A DNA stretch of 64,000 nucleotides from Idiomarina seosinensis. GTDB taxonomy: Bacteria > Pseudomonadota > Gammaproteobacteria > Enterobacterales > Alteromonadaceae. Under the pieces are notes generated by a model. The model did no database searches and was not told the DNA's origin. It saw nothing but the letters and a program-made list of their open reading frames with translations. The stretch spans positions 62,001 through 126,000 of the forward strand of contig NZ_PIQF01000002.1 of assembly GCF_003987275.1 (NCBI RefSeq), written 5' to 3'. Both the position numbers and the translations under genes were made by a program. This document shows positions 8,246 through 16,747 of the stretch, one piece after another; position 1 is the stretch's first letter, and every line of letters begins with the position of its first letter.

Positions 8246-8960
8246 CGTCCCTATTCTGCTGATCAATTTAGATCGCTCAAAACAGCGCTTACAGTCAGCA
8301 ACTGAACAATTAAATCAATGGAGGTTGCCCTTTACACGAATTAGCGCGGTTGACGGCAAAAGTCTGGACGAGAATACAGTTAAGCGCGTATTTGATGAGG
8401 ATAATGCTCGCTGCCGTTATCCCTACGACTTAACTATCGGTGAAATTGGCTGTTATCTGAGTCATGTAAAATGTTGGCAGTACATTGTTGACCACAAACT
8501 CGACTTTGCCGTTATTCTGGAAGATGATCTGTGCTTGAACGCCGATACACCCAAGGTGCTTGATCAACTGCGAAAAATAACAACGGAGTGGGATTATATA
8601 AAGCTCGCCTCACCTTATAAATTTCGTCCTTATCATATCGTAGAGCAATTAACTCAATCGAATCCCACCATTTCGTTGGTTCGCTATCGCCAAAAAATAC
8701 CGTCGGGAACGGTAGCGCAAGTGATCAGCTATCGCGGCGCTCAGCGTTTATTACAGCAGCGCCCGCCGTTCTTTAGACCAATTGACGTAGACATTCAGTG
8801 GCAACACGAATTAACACTAGATACTTTTGGTCTATTGCCCTACATTGCCGATAATGCAGATGCGCCTAGCGAGATCCAGCAATTAGCCACACGCAAAGCG
8901 CTGAAACAACGACGCTGGGTAAAACTAAAAGAATTATTGCGCTTTAAATTAAAGATATAA
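8235..8960 (+). CDS. Glycosyltransferase family 25 (LPS biosynthesis)
   Basis: Glyco_transf_25 protein, the family of LPS beta-galactosyltransferases such as Haemophilus lex/lgt enzymes. It starts with PILLINLDRSKQRL, typical of the family, followed by SAVDGK, GEIGCYLSHVKCW and the acidic VILEDDL motif that plays the metal-binding DxD-like role. 241 residues. Residues 150-200 carry the YRGAQRLLQQ and PIDVDIQW blocks. It begins inside the preceding gene and is followed after 4 bp by the sulfotransferase gene. A role in decorating LPS core or O-antigen is inferred; the sugar is unknown. Confidence 0.85.
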   Translation: MHSDVPILLINLDRSKQRLQSATEQLNQWRLPFTRISAVDGKSLDENTVKRVFDEDNARCRYPYDLTIGEIGCYLSHVKCWQYIVDHKLDFAVILEDDLCLNADTPKVLDQLRKITTEWDYIKLASPYKFRPYHIVEQLTQSNPTISLVRYRQKIPSGTVAQVISYRGAQRLLQQRPPFFRPIDVDIQWQHELTLDTFGLLPYIADNADAPSEIQQLATRKALKQRRWVKLKELLRFKLKI

Positions 8961-8964
8961 CACT

Positions 8965-9615
8965 ATGACCTATTTTCTGAACAAACTGATAGCACGCAAG
9001 TTTCCTCGCAAACTTAAGGCAACGCCTTTACACGCGACTTTTAAAAGCCGTAATGGACTATTTGTACATATTCCCAAGGCTGCAGGCAGTGCTGTTTGTA
9101 TGTCTTTGTTTGGACATCAGGTGGGGCATAAAAAAATTGCCGATTATTATTTTAGCGATTACCAAGGCACCGCCTCGCTATTTAAATTCGCCTTTGTTCG
9201 CCATCCGATAACTCGGTTTGAATCGAGCTTTCACTTTTTACGCAGCAACAGTCCTTTTCTAAGCGATAAAGGCATGCAACAACAGCTCGCTAAATTTGCT
9301 GATATTAATGCTTTTTGTGACGCCTTTTTAGCGGATCCCAAAAGCTACAGCAGCTTGCATTTTGTGCCTCAGTATCAATTTTTAAGCTATACAGGTAACC
9401 GCAAAGACAAGCAAATTGGGGTTGACTATATTGGCCGTTTTGAGTCTATCGACGAGGACTTTGCAACCGTTTGTCAGCAACTCGGCGTGAGCCGAGAATT
9501 ACCGCAATTGAATGTCAATAAACAGCTCCAGCGGCTATCGCTGGATGCAGAACGCAGCGAGCGTTTACGAGAGTATTACGATACCGATTTTTATTTGTTC
9601 GGCTACAACTTATAA
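8965..9615 (+). CDS. Sulfotransferase family 2-like protein
   Basis: Probable PAPS-dependent carbohydrate sulfotransferase. The 5'-phosphosulfate-binding loop is LFVHIPKAAGSAV (about residues 29-41) and the 3'-phosphate motif is FVRHPITRFESSF (about 76-88), in the order and spacing of Sulfotransfer_2 proteins. 216 residues, with a basic N-terminus and no clear signal or membrane anchor. Third gene of the glycan operon, so the likely acceptor is the sugar chain built by the two upstream glycosyltransferases. Sulfation of a bacterial surface glycan fits a marine lifestyle. Acceptor identity is inferred only from context. Confidence 0.8.
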   Translation: MTYFLNKLIARKFPRKLKATPLHATFKSRNGLFVHIPKAAGSAVCMSLFGHQVGHKKIADYYFSDYQGTASLFKFAFVRHPITRFESSFHFLRSNSPFLSDKGMQQQLAKFADINAFCDAFLADPKSYSSLHFVPQYQFLSYTGNRKDKQIGVDYIGRFESIDEDFATVCQQLGVSRELPQLNVNKQLQRLSLDAERSERLREYYDTDFYLFGYNL

Positions 9616-9647
9616 AAAAAGCCCAGTCTGAACAGGCTGGGCTTTTT
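9616..9647. terminator. Bidirectional intrinsic terminator
   Basis: Stem of about 15 bp with one G-U pair: AAAAAGCCCAGTCTG at 9616-9630, then AA, then CAGGCTGGGCTTTTT at 9633-9647. A-run before and T-run after serve both the sulfotransferase operon (+) and the convergent S9 peptidase gene (-). Confidence 0.85.
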
Positions 9648-9662
9648 CTTGAGAACAACAAG

Positions 9663-11687
9663 CTATTCGTCTTTATATTTATCAAACCAATGCAAAATAT
9701 ATGCGACTTTATTCATCAGGTTACTTGGCCGCGCGTAGATACCATGACCAGAATCCTGAATACGCACCATTGCGGTTTCGACCCCGGCAAGTTTAAGTGC
9801 CTGATAGTACTGCTCGGTCTCAGACATTGGCGTGCGGTAGTCATTCTCACCTGTTAGCAACATGGTTGGCGTCGTTACATTGCCGACGTAACTGATCGGT
9901 GAGTACTTCATGTAATGTTCCATGTTTTCCCATGGCAGGCCGGGGAACCAATACTGATAAAAGTAATTGTACATATCTGCGGTTAACACAAAGCTGTACC
10001 AGTTAATCACCGGCTTAGCGACCACAGCAGCTTTAAAGCGATCGGTATGACCAACAATCCAGGCGGTTAATACACCACCGCCACTACCACCGGTAACAAA
10101 CAGTTGATCTTCATCGATAAAGCCTTTATCAATAACCGCATCAACACCGTCCATCAGATCGTCGTAATCATGGCTCGGGTAATTTTGGCTGATTTCATTC
10201 GCAAATTCGTCGCCATAGCTGGTGCTACCGCGCGGGTTGGTATACAACACCACATAGCCGGCTGCGGCAAATAACTGCACTTCCGCCGCAAACCGAGGTC
10301 CATAATTAGTATGCGGTCCGCCATGAATTTCTAGCATCAAAGGATATTCTTTGCTGGGATCAAAATTAGGTGGGTATGCAACCCAGCCTTGTAAATCCAG
10401 CCCGTCGACGCTCGATTTATAGTTAATTTCTTCAACCTTAGCCAGTTGCTTGTGGCCCAGCGCGTCTTCGTTCAGCTGTGTTATCTGCTGCGTATCACCG
10501 TCGTCCCAGATACTTAGCTCGGCAGGAAGCAGTGGGTTTGATAGTGTATAAAGAATTTCATCATTATCGGCTACTGAAAAGTCTCCACCACCGTAGGGAC
10601 GACTATAGGACAAACCACCCACCCGGTCGGTCAGTGTTTCCATCTCGCCATCTAAATCGGTACGGGCCAGATAACCAAGGCCATGGTCGTCATAGCTAAA
10701 ATAAATACCGTCGCCATCGCTATCCCACTCAAAGCCGGTAACGCTACGATCTAAATCTGCCGTGAGTAGCTTGCTGTCTGAACCGTCGGCGGCCATCACA
10801 TAAAGCCGGGTTACCTGAAAACTTTTGCCATTGTCGTCATTTCCCAGGTAAGCGATATAGTCACCATTAGGAGATACTGAGGGCGAACGATCCGGTCCCT
10901 TACGATCGGTGACTTGCTTAATTTCACTGTTGCTTACGGATACTTGATACAACTCACTGTTGGTTGGTTGACGGAATGCATCCTCGCGGCGGTTAGCAGA
11001 GAACAAAATAGAATTACCGTCGGCACTCCAGTCCAACTCACCACCGTGGTTATAATCGCCTTCTGTTAGCTGCCGAGGTGTTCCACCTTTAGTCGGTACT
11101 ACGTATATATGCTGGAAGCCATCGCGGGCATAACCACCGCCATCATAGCGATAGTTGTCTTTATCGATATATTTGGGCGACTCTGTCCAGTCCGCACCCT
11201 CGGGTTTCCCCGGCAGCGAAACAGGGGCCGGCTTCGCTTCAGGAGTGAACATAGAAAAGGCTAAGTGCTGACCATCCGGTGACCAGGATAAACCTGAGGG
11301 GGCCTGGGTTAAATCGGTGACCGCGGCGTGCTCGCCGCTATCTGCCCAATATATATGAATTTGCGGACTACCCGTTGCCGTAGAAACAAACGCCAGCCGC
11401 TTGCCATCGGGAGACCAGACAGGCTGGCTCTCATTCGCTTTATCGCCGGTTAACGGTCGAATATCGCCGTCGGGTAAGATTTTCCATAACCGACCCACTT
11501 TACGGTCATTATTAATATCCATCGACTGGCGAACAAACACGCTCCAGTCACCGCTTGGATGAATGGTTGGTGATGACGCATATTCCAGCGTGAACACATC
11601 TTCAAGTTGTAAGTGCTGTTGATGATCATCCGCCGACGCGGATGCAGACAACAGTACTCCCGCCAATATTGATAAAGTATATTTCAT
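9663..11687 (-). CDS. Exported S9 family prolyl oligopeptidase/dipeptidyl peptidase
   Basis: Serine peptidase with a seven-bladed beta-propeller N-terminal domain and alpha/beta-hydrolase C-terminal domain. The chosen start gives a signal peptide MKYTLSILAGVLLSASASA and an AAAGGG site upstream; a 15-residue longer reading is rejected. WD40-like WSPDGKRLAF/WSPDGQHLAF and similar repeats fill roughly residues 50-400. Catalytic triad by motif: S535 in GGSGGG, D616 in GENDYR, H648 in DSGHGI. The usual GGSYGG nucleophile elbow has G in place of Y. 674 residues. Periplasmic or secreted peptide degradation is expected. It stands alone, sharing a terminator with the glycan operon. Confidence 0.9.
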   Translation of the reverse strand: MKYTLSILAGVLLSASASADDHQQHLQLEDVFTLEYASSPTIHPSGDWSVFVRQSMDINNDRKVGRLWKILPDGDIRPLTGDKANESQPVWSPDGKRLAFVSTATGSPQIHIYWADSGEHAAVTDLTQAPSGLSWSPDGQHLAFSMFTPEAKPAPVSLPGKPEGADWTESPKYIDKDNYRYDGGGYARDGFQHIYVVPTKGGTPRQLTEGDYNHGGELDWSADGNSILFSANRREDAFRQPTNSELYQVSVSNSEIKQVTDRKGPDRSPSVSPNGDYIAYLGNDDNGKSFQVTRLYVMAADGSDSKLLTADLDRSVTGFEWDSDGDGIYFSYDDHGLGYLARTDLDGEMETLTDRVGGLSYSRPYGGGDFSVADNDEILYTLSNPLLPAELSIWDDGDTQQITQLNEDALGHKQLAKVEEINYKSSVDGLDLQGWVAYPPNFDPSKEYPLMLEIHGGPHTNYGPRFAAEVQLFAAAGYVVLYTNPRGSTSYGDEFANEISQNYPSHDYDDLMDGVDAVIDKGFIDEDQLFVTGGSGGGVLTAWIVGHTDRFKAAVVAKPVINWYSFVLTADMYNYFYQYWFPGLPWENMEHYMKYSPISYVGNVTTPTMLLTGENDYRTPMSETEQYYQALKLAGVETAMVRIQDSGHGIYARPSNLMNKVAYILHWFDKYKDE

Positions 11688-11827
11688 GGTGTGCCCTTTT
11701 ATGACAGTGGAGCCAGAACTCTGCTTAAACATTTCATCAGTTGTAGCCTTCTATGTCTTTTTTAGCAAGGGACCAACAGAAAATTTCGATGGAACCACAA
11801 GCGATGTCGATTACTGGTACGCTGCCG

Positions 11828-12010
11828 CTATTTGTTGTTTTGAGAGGCTTCGATCTGCTGAATTTTTTTCCATAGCTCGTCAGCTTCCTGACTGATCATA
11901 GAGCTGCCTCGAATATCACCGTTGCGTTGCAAGTTCATCGACTTTTCCTGCAAACTTTGCAGTTCTTTTCTGAGTTTTTTGGTGGGATTTTTTTTGAATA
12001 AACCAAACAT
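11828..12010 (-). CDS. Small DUF6435 family protein
   Basis: 60-residue basic, helical, probably cytoplasmic protein. It opens MFGLFKKNPTKKLRKELQ and contains QRNGDIRG and EADELWKKIQ, the hallmarks of the DUF6435 family. Function unknown. It lies downstream of the DUF1302 gene on the same strand but behind an intrinsic terminator, so is probably a separate unit. The 140-bp gap between it and the S9 peptidase shows nothing recognisable. Confidence 0.8.
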   Translation of the reverse strand: MFGLFKKNPTKKLRKELQSLQEKSMNLQRNGDIRGSSMISQEADELWKKIQQIEASQNNK

Positions 12011-12070
12011 GTGATTATTCCATAAAGGTGTGGAGCCTTTGATTACGGAATATTTCGCCGTTTAGATTCA

Positions 12071-12099
12071 AAAAAGCCACGTTTTAGCGTGGCCTTTTT
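12071..12099 (-). terminator. Intrinsic terminator after the DUF1302 gene
   Basis: GCCACG at 12076-12081 pairs with CGTGGC at 12088-12093, flanked by an A-run on one side and a T-run on the other, so it can act on either strand. It directly follows the DUF1302 gene. Confidence 0.8.
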
Positions 12100-12121
12100 A
12101 AGGTACTTACTACAGCAAGAA

Positions 12122-13954
12122 TTAGAAAGCGTAAGAGAAACTGACAGACGCGAAATCGCGGTCGGTTGTCGCGTCGTAATCGCCGCCACTAAATTGCGTG
12201 TAGCCTAAGCTCACTTTATAAGTAGTTAAGTAGCTCGCCGTCAGGTTAAGACCTAACGATTTACGATCTTCGATAAAGTTGCTGTTCGGTGAATAACCAT
12301 CAACGTCGTGATTGAACTGAACCACTGGTGTTAAGCCCCAGCCCTGCCATACGTTGCTGTACTCAAACTGGAAGCGAGTGCGATAGCCCCATGAGTTTTC
12401 AGTGACAAAGCCGTCGCAGTTGCCCGCTGCCGCTGGACCCACTTCAGAAGGCAACAAACATTTACCAAACAAGGGTAAACGCCCATAACGTTGCTCTTCC
12501 AGCCCTGGCATGTCATGCACCTGATTCATCGCCAGTTCACCGACAAAGGTCATGCGGTCAGAACCCCATAAACGATCCAGGAAACGCACGAAGCTTGCTT
12601 GTGCCTGACTGACGTCTAAACGATCGTAACCATTGGCTAAACCACCCAGTTCAGTACTTTGAACACGGTCACCAAAAGTGCTTGGCACGTTAGGACGCAG
12701 ACCTGCGGTCAAAATTTCTGTGGTATTAATTTGTACTGGCGTATCTTTACGGAAGCTGTATTCACCGGAAACCGACCACAACCCAAGATTCGTGCTAAAG
12801 CTCGCGCCATAGACTTCGGTATCTTCAGGGTATTCGATAACCAGACGCGGCCCGTCAACCGGATAGCCGTTAGGTGTTGCGTAGGTATAACCTGGATTCA
12901 TCCGATCTTCGGCTGACATATACTGCTCTGGATCAACGGTCCAGTTATACGCCGAGATAATGGGTGTATTGTTGTGCAGATTTAAGAAGTAGAAACCGAA
13001 TTCAGTGCCCAGATCCAGCGAGTAATAACGGAAGTTAACACCCCATTGACCGCTGTCGGAGGCTTCTAACATTGGATTACTGCCAATGTAAGCACCAGCC
13101 ATTACCGATTCACGGTCACTTAATTCACTGCCAGGCTCATCCAATTGTGGGTTAAGAGTAACTTTACCGCAGCCAGGGCCGCCAATGATATCAACACTTG
13201 AGAAATAGGTACCACAGCCATCAAGCTTAGTGTTATCCCACTCGTACTGATAAAAGGCTTCCATGTTGATGTCATTGGTTAAGCCCATATTCACGCTAAC
13301 CATACCAACCGGTAACAAAGCTTCTTTAATTTCAGCACCAGGGCGGCGTGCTGCGTTCACATCAAGCGGATTAATGTCATTGATACCGTTAAAAACGAAG
13401 GTGCTTTCACCCCAGCTCAAAACCTGCCGACCGACTCGCAAACTGGTTGGGATATCACCCATATCGAAGTTTGCCCAGACGAAGGCATCAAGCAGCTCGG
13501 CGCCGCTACCCTGAGAGTAATCATCAAAGATTTCATCATTTAGGGTGGTGTTAGGAATATAGTTATTGCCCGGATGTCCGTGTGCCATTTCTTCTTCTGA
13601 CACCACATAGTCGTACCAGTAGTTAAAACGGATAAAGGCACCGTAGTCACCGCCATCGATACTCAAGTCGTGCACGCCCTTAAATACCGAGCTGACCAGA
13701 TCGCCTTTATCGAAGTTCAGGTTGCCGTCGTCACCAACACTTGAGCCGGCGGTTCCACCAGCACGGTTGCCCGGATGGATTAAATGCAGAGACGGATCTT
13801 CCATGCGCCATGCGGCACCATAGGACAAGATAGAATCGAATTTGATATCGAAATCACCGACTTCAAAATCTGCTGCCTGGGTCGGCAGTGTAACGGCCAG
13901 CGCAATGGCCGACGCTAGAGGTAATTTTTTTAGCATAGTTGTTCTTCTTTTCAT
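12122..13954 (-). CDS. DUF1302 family outer-membrane protein
   Basis: Large outer-membrane beta-barrel of the DUF1302 family, often found with DUF1329 proteins and RND exporters in marine and environmental Proteobacteria and suspected to act in lipid or hydrophobic compound handling. Signal peptide: MKRRTTMLKKLPLASAIALAV ending TQA. Mature part is rich in aromatic and Gly residues, with VGRQVLSWGESTF and FNGINDINPLD, both typical. It ends with SFSYAF, the terminal Phe of barrel proteins. 610 residues. The first ATG has AGGTGG at good spacing. No DUF1329 gene is adjacent. Function is not proved for the family. Confidence 0.85.
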   Translation of the reverse strand: MKRRTTMLKKLPLASAIALAVTLPTQAADFEVGDFDIKFDSILSYGAAWRMEDPSLHLIHPGNRAGGTAGSSVGDDGNLNFDKGDLVSSVFKGVHDLSIDGGDYGAFIRFNYWYDYVVSEEEMAHGHPGNNYIPNTTLNDEIFDDYSQGSGAELLDAFVWANFDMGDIPTSLRVGRQVLSWGESTFVFNGINDINPLDVNAARRPGAEIKEALLPVGMVSVNMGLTNDINMEAFYQYEWDNTKLDGCGTYFSSVDIIGGPGCGKVTLNPQLDEPGSELSDRESVMAGAYIGSNPMLEASDSGQWGVNFRYYSLDLGTEFGFYFLNLHNNTPIISAYNWTVDPEQYMSAEDRMNPGYTYATPNGYPVDGPRLVIEYPEDTEVYGASFSTNLGLWSVSGEYSFRKDTPVQINTTEILTAGLRPNVPSTFGDRVQSTELGGLANGYDRLDVSQAQASFVRFLDRLWGSDRMTFVGELAMNQVHDMPGLEEQRYGRLPLFGKCLLPSEVGPAAAGNCDGFVTENSWGYRTRFQFEYSNVWQGWGLTPVVQFNHDVDGYSPNSNFIEDRKSLGLNLTASYLTTYKVSLGYTQFSGGDYDATTDRDFASVSFSYAF

Positions 13955-14056
13955 TGTGAGCCACCTACTATTTTTAACTTTTACGGCGGTTATGACTGAA
14001 TCATGTCCGATGAGTTAAAAATATGCAAGTGTATCGGCGCGAAAAGTGAGGAAAAT

Positions 14057-14095
14057 GACGCTGCCTTTTATCAGAGTTTTAATACAGGCAGCGTC
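14057..14095 (-). terminator. Stem-loop downstream of etfA
   Basis: Perfect 9-bp stem GACGCTGCC (14057-14065) and GGCAGCGTC (14087-14095) with a 21-base A/T-rich loop. On the minus strand it is followed by ATTTTCC. It is the probable end of the etfBA transcript; the loop is large for an efficient terminator. Confidence 0.5.
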
Positions 14096-14117
14096 TTAAC
14101 AGGCAGGAGAAGTGCGA

Positions 14118-15047
14118 TTACAGCTTTTGCTCTAATTCTGGCAGCACTTCAAATAAATCAGCGACTAAGCCATAGTCGGCAACCTGAAAGATGGGTGCTT
14201 CTTCGTCCTTATTAATAGCAACGATGATTTTAGAGTCTTTCATGCCCGCTAAATGCTGGATAGCGCCGCTGATACCGACAGCAATATACAACTGAGGGGC
14301 GACAATTTTACCGGTTTGTCCAACTTGCATATCGTTCGGTACAAAGCCCGCATCAACCGCAGCTCTTGATGCGCCAACCGCAGCACCGAGCTTATCAGCG
14401 ATATCTTCAAGCAGTTTGAAGTTCTCGCCATTTTGCATACCGCGGCCACCGGAAATAACGATTTCAGCCGCGGTCAGATCAGGCCGCTCTGACTCAGCCA
14501 GCTGTTCGCCGACGAACTCAGACTTATCGTTATCAATCGCATTATCAATACTTTCGACGTTACCACTACCGCCTTCGGCCGCCACAGCGTCAAACGCCGT
14601 TGCACGGACAGTGATGACCTTAATCGCATCTTCAGACTGCACCGTGGCAATCGCATTACCTGCGTATATCGGACGCTTAAAGGTATCGTCACTTTCAACG
14701 GAGATAATGTCAGATACCTGGGCTACATCCAGCAGCGCCGCTACGCGTGGCATAAAGTTTTTACCCGTTGTGGTGGCCGGCGCAAGCACATGGCTATAAC
14801 CCTTGCCCAATTCTGCAACCAAAGCACCCACGTTTTCGGCTAACTGATGCTCATAAACAGCATTGTCGGCCAATAATACTTTGCTGACGCCTTCGGCTTT
14901 GGCGACATTTTCTGCAACTGTTGAACAACCCATGCCAGCGACCAAAACGTGAATATCACCACCAATTTTTTGTGCGGCTGCCAAGGTCTTCAGCGTTGCC
15001 GGATCAACGGCGTTATTGTCGTGTTCTGCAACTACTAAAATACTCAT
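14118..15047 (-). CDS. etfA: Electron transfer flavoprotein alpha subunit
   Basis: FAD-carrying subunit of the ETF heterodimer, which passes electrons from acyl-CoA and other dehydrogenases to the quinone pool through ETF-QO. The C-terminal FAD-binding domain has [39 protein letters not shown] and [12 protein letters not shown], then the closing [19 protein letters not shown]. 309 residues, standard. It starts within etfB, overlapping by 4 bp (ATGA), so the two are translationally coupled. No ETF-QO gene lies nearby in this window. Confidence 0.97.
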   Translation of the reverse strand: MSILVVAEHDNNAVDPATLKTLAAAQKIGGDIHVLVAGMGCSTVAENVAKAEGVSKVLLADNAVYEHQLAENVGALVAELGKGYSHVLAPATTTGKNFMPRVAALLDVAQVSDIISVESDDTFKRPIYAGNAIATVQSEDAIKVITVRATAFDAVAAEGGSGNVESIDNAIDNDKSEFVGEQLAESERPDLTAAEIVISGGRGMQNGENFKLLEDIADKLGAAVGASRAAVDAGFVPNDMQVGQTGKIVAPQLYIAVGISGAIQHLAGMKDSKIIVAINKDEEAPIFQVADYGLVADLFEVLPELEQKL

Positions 15048-15793
15048 AGTACTTTGGCCTCGTTTTTCAATTTTTCGACAAGTTCATCGACGTCAGCCAC
15101 TTTCACACCTGCACTGCGTTCTGCCGGTGTCTCAACTTTAAGTAACTTAACGCTGCGCTTAACTTCGACACCTAGATCGTCAGTGCTGATAGTTTCCAGA
15201 GGCTTACGCTTGGCCTTCATAATGTTTGGCAACGAAGCGTAACGTGGCTCATTAAGGCGCAAGTCGGTAGTAACAATGGCTGGCAGGTTCAGTTTAACCG
15301 TTTGCAGACCACCATCAACTTCGCGCGTGACGTTAATAAAGCCGTCACCCACTTCTACTTTTGATGCAAAAGTACCCTGCGGCATACCAGTTAATGCACC
15401 CAGCATTTGTCCGGTTTGGTTGTTATCCGAGTCGATCGACTGTTTACCCAGTATTACCATATCCGGGCCTTCTTTCTCGACCACACCTTTTAAAATCTTG
15501 GCTACTGACAGCGAGTCCGGCATATCATCGGTCTCGACTTGAATAGCGCGGTCAGCGCCCAACGCCAATGCAGTACGCAGTTGTTCCTGAACTGCTTTAG
15601 GCCCAATCGACACCACCACAACCTCATCCGCTGTACCCGCTTCTTTAAGCCGTACCGCTTCTTCTACCGCGATTTCGCAAAACGGGTTGAGGGCCATTTT
15701 GACATTGGCCAAATCGACATCTGACTGATCTGGCTTAACGCGTACCTTGACGTTGTAGTCAATAACGCGCTTCACCGCGACAAGTATCTTCAT
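15044..15793 (-). CDS. etfB: Electron transfer flavoprotein beta subunit
   Basis: AMP-binding partner of EtfA. It begins [20 protein letters not shown] and carries the conserved [33 protein letters not shown] and [20 protein letters not shown] signature used to recognise ETF-beta. 249 residues. AAGGAA lies 7 bp before the ATG. First gene of the etfBA operon, with a clear promoter upstream and divergent from a SufE-like gene. Confidence 0.97.
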   Translation of the reverse strand: MKILVAVKRVIDYNVKVRVKPDQSDVDLANVKMALNPFCEIAVEEAVRLKEAGTADEVVVVSIGPKAVQEQLRTALALGADRAIQVETDDMPDSLSVAKILKGVVEKEGPDMVILGKQSIDSDNNQTGQMLGALTGMPQGTFASKVEVGDGFINVTREVDGGLQTVKLNLPAIVTTDLRLNEPRYASLPNIMKAKRKPLETISTDDLGVEVKRSVKLLKVETPAERSAGVKVADVDELVEKLKNEAKVL

Positions 15794-15858
15794 GTTAACT
15801 TCCTTTTGTTGGAACTTTTGTAAAAGTTACTCTTGTGATTTGCTGTTAGATAGTCGTT

Positions 15859-15887
15859 ATTATCCTTAACTAGCATCGATCTCACAA
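15859..15887 (-). promoter_or_regulatory. Probable etfBA promoter
   Basis: Minus strand TTGTGA (15887-15882), 17-bp spacer, GATAAT (15864-15859). Hexamers match consensus at 4/6 and 5/6. It lies about 65 bp before the etfB start codon. Confidence 0.55.
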
Positions 15888-15933
15888 GTTATGCGACAAT
15901 TTAGTTTATCGAATGTAAGGGAGAGTTTACGTT

Positions 15934-16287
15934 TTGAACTGGGAACAGCAATACCGCCGCTTAGTAAAACTATCACGAGAGCTCTCTCCATACCCGGACT
16001 CCGCTAAGGATGACGAGCACCTTGTCAGCGGTTGCGAGGCTAAGGTCTGGTTATACGTGGACAATTCTGATCCGGATGCGGTGGTGATTCGGTTTGATAG
16101 CGGATCGCGCATTATTAAAGGTCTGTTAGCCTTGATTCAACAACGCTTAGACGGTAAGCCCCAACAAGCTATCCGGCAATTTAATATCGATGCTTTATTT
16201 CGCGAAGAAGGCCTCGAAGGCCACCTAACCCCCTCACGCACAAACGGCCTCACCCAGGTCGCCCGCGAGCTTTCGCGACGGGCTTGA
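15934..16287 (+). CDS. SufE/CsdE-like sulfur acceptor protein
   Basis: Small protein of the SufE family, which accepts persulfide sulfur from a cysteine desulfurase and passes it on. The acceptor cysteine is C34 in VSGCEAKVWL. The family's DSGSRIIKGLLALI and the C-terminal LTPSRTNGL are intact. At 117 residues it is shorter than E. coli SufE (138) or CsdE (147), losing mainly the N-terminal extension. Start is TTG with AAGGGAGAG upstream; no better ATG exists. CsdE is the favoured reading because tcdA (csdL) is the convergent neighbour, but no csdA desulfurase is adjacent. IscS, 13 kb away, is the only desulfurase in the window. Confidence 0.8.
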   Translation: MNWEQQYRRLVKLSRELSPYPDSAKDDEHLVSGCEAKVWLYVDNSDPDAVVIRFDSGSRIIKGLLALIQQRLDGKPQQAIRQFNIDALFREEGLEGHLTPSRTNGLTQVARELSRRA

Positions 16288-16295
16288 TTGACGGG

Positions 16296-16720
16296 GTGGC
16301 CGATGACCTCCTGCCCCTTCGGCGAGCCGAAGGCTACCCACGATATGAAGGTGTTTTCCGGTAGCCGTGGGCATTGGTGCATTTAACACCGATGGTTGTT
16401 CAAAAACGGGATTCTGAGGGATCGCAGATGCCGGGTGGAGGTTTTTTTATCCGCACCGAGGATGTCGGGTGAAGGTGCGACGGATCCGATCATCGGGGTA
16501 ACCGATGACCTCCTGCCCCTTCGGCGAGCCGAAGGCTACCGACGATATGAAGGTGTTTTCCGGTAGCCGAGGGCATCGAGATTTTAACACCGACCTTGGT
16601 TCAAAAAGCAGCATCCCCAGCCATCCTGGATATCGTTCAGATCGTGGGTAGCCATCGGCTTGCCGATGGGGCGGAGCCATTCGTGTTCCTCGGCGGCCGC
16701 TATGAAATACCGCTATTCGC
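16296..16720. repeat. Mosaic array of hairpin repeats, family 1, locus 2 (inverted)
   Basis: Fills the gap between the SufE-like gene and tcdA, in the opposite orientation to locus 1. The complement of the Z+Y unit covers about 16300-16500, including the GGAGG-T7-ATCCGCACC segment at 16436-16456. A second hairpin copy follows at 16518-16535. Module X is present inverted at 16652-16714, with about 4 differences in 63 bp from 5700-5762. Hairpins: CCTTCGG-CGAG-CCGAAGG at 16316-16333 and 16518-16535; CCATCGG-CTTG-CCGATGG at 16652-16669. No transposase, no credible gene. Confidence 0.85.
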
Positions 16721-16747
16721 GTCCACGATGCCGATTTTTATCGGGTA

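Noticed and set aside
16296-16720. Insertion sequence remnant
   Set aside because: No transposase fragment, no terminal inverted repeats bounding the block and no target duplication could be seen.
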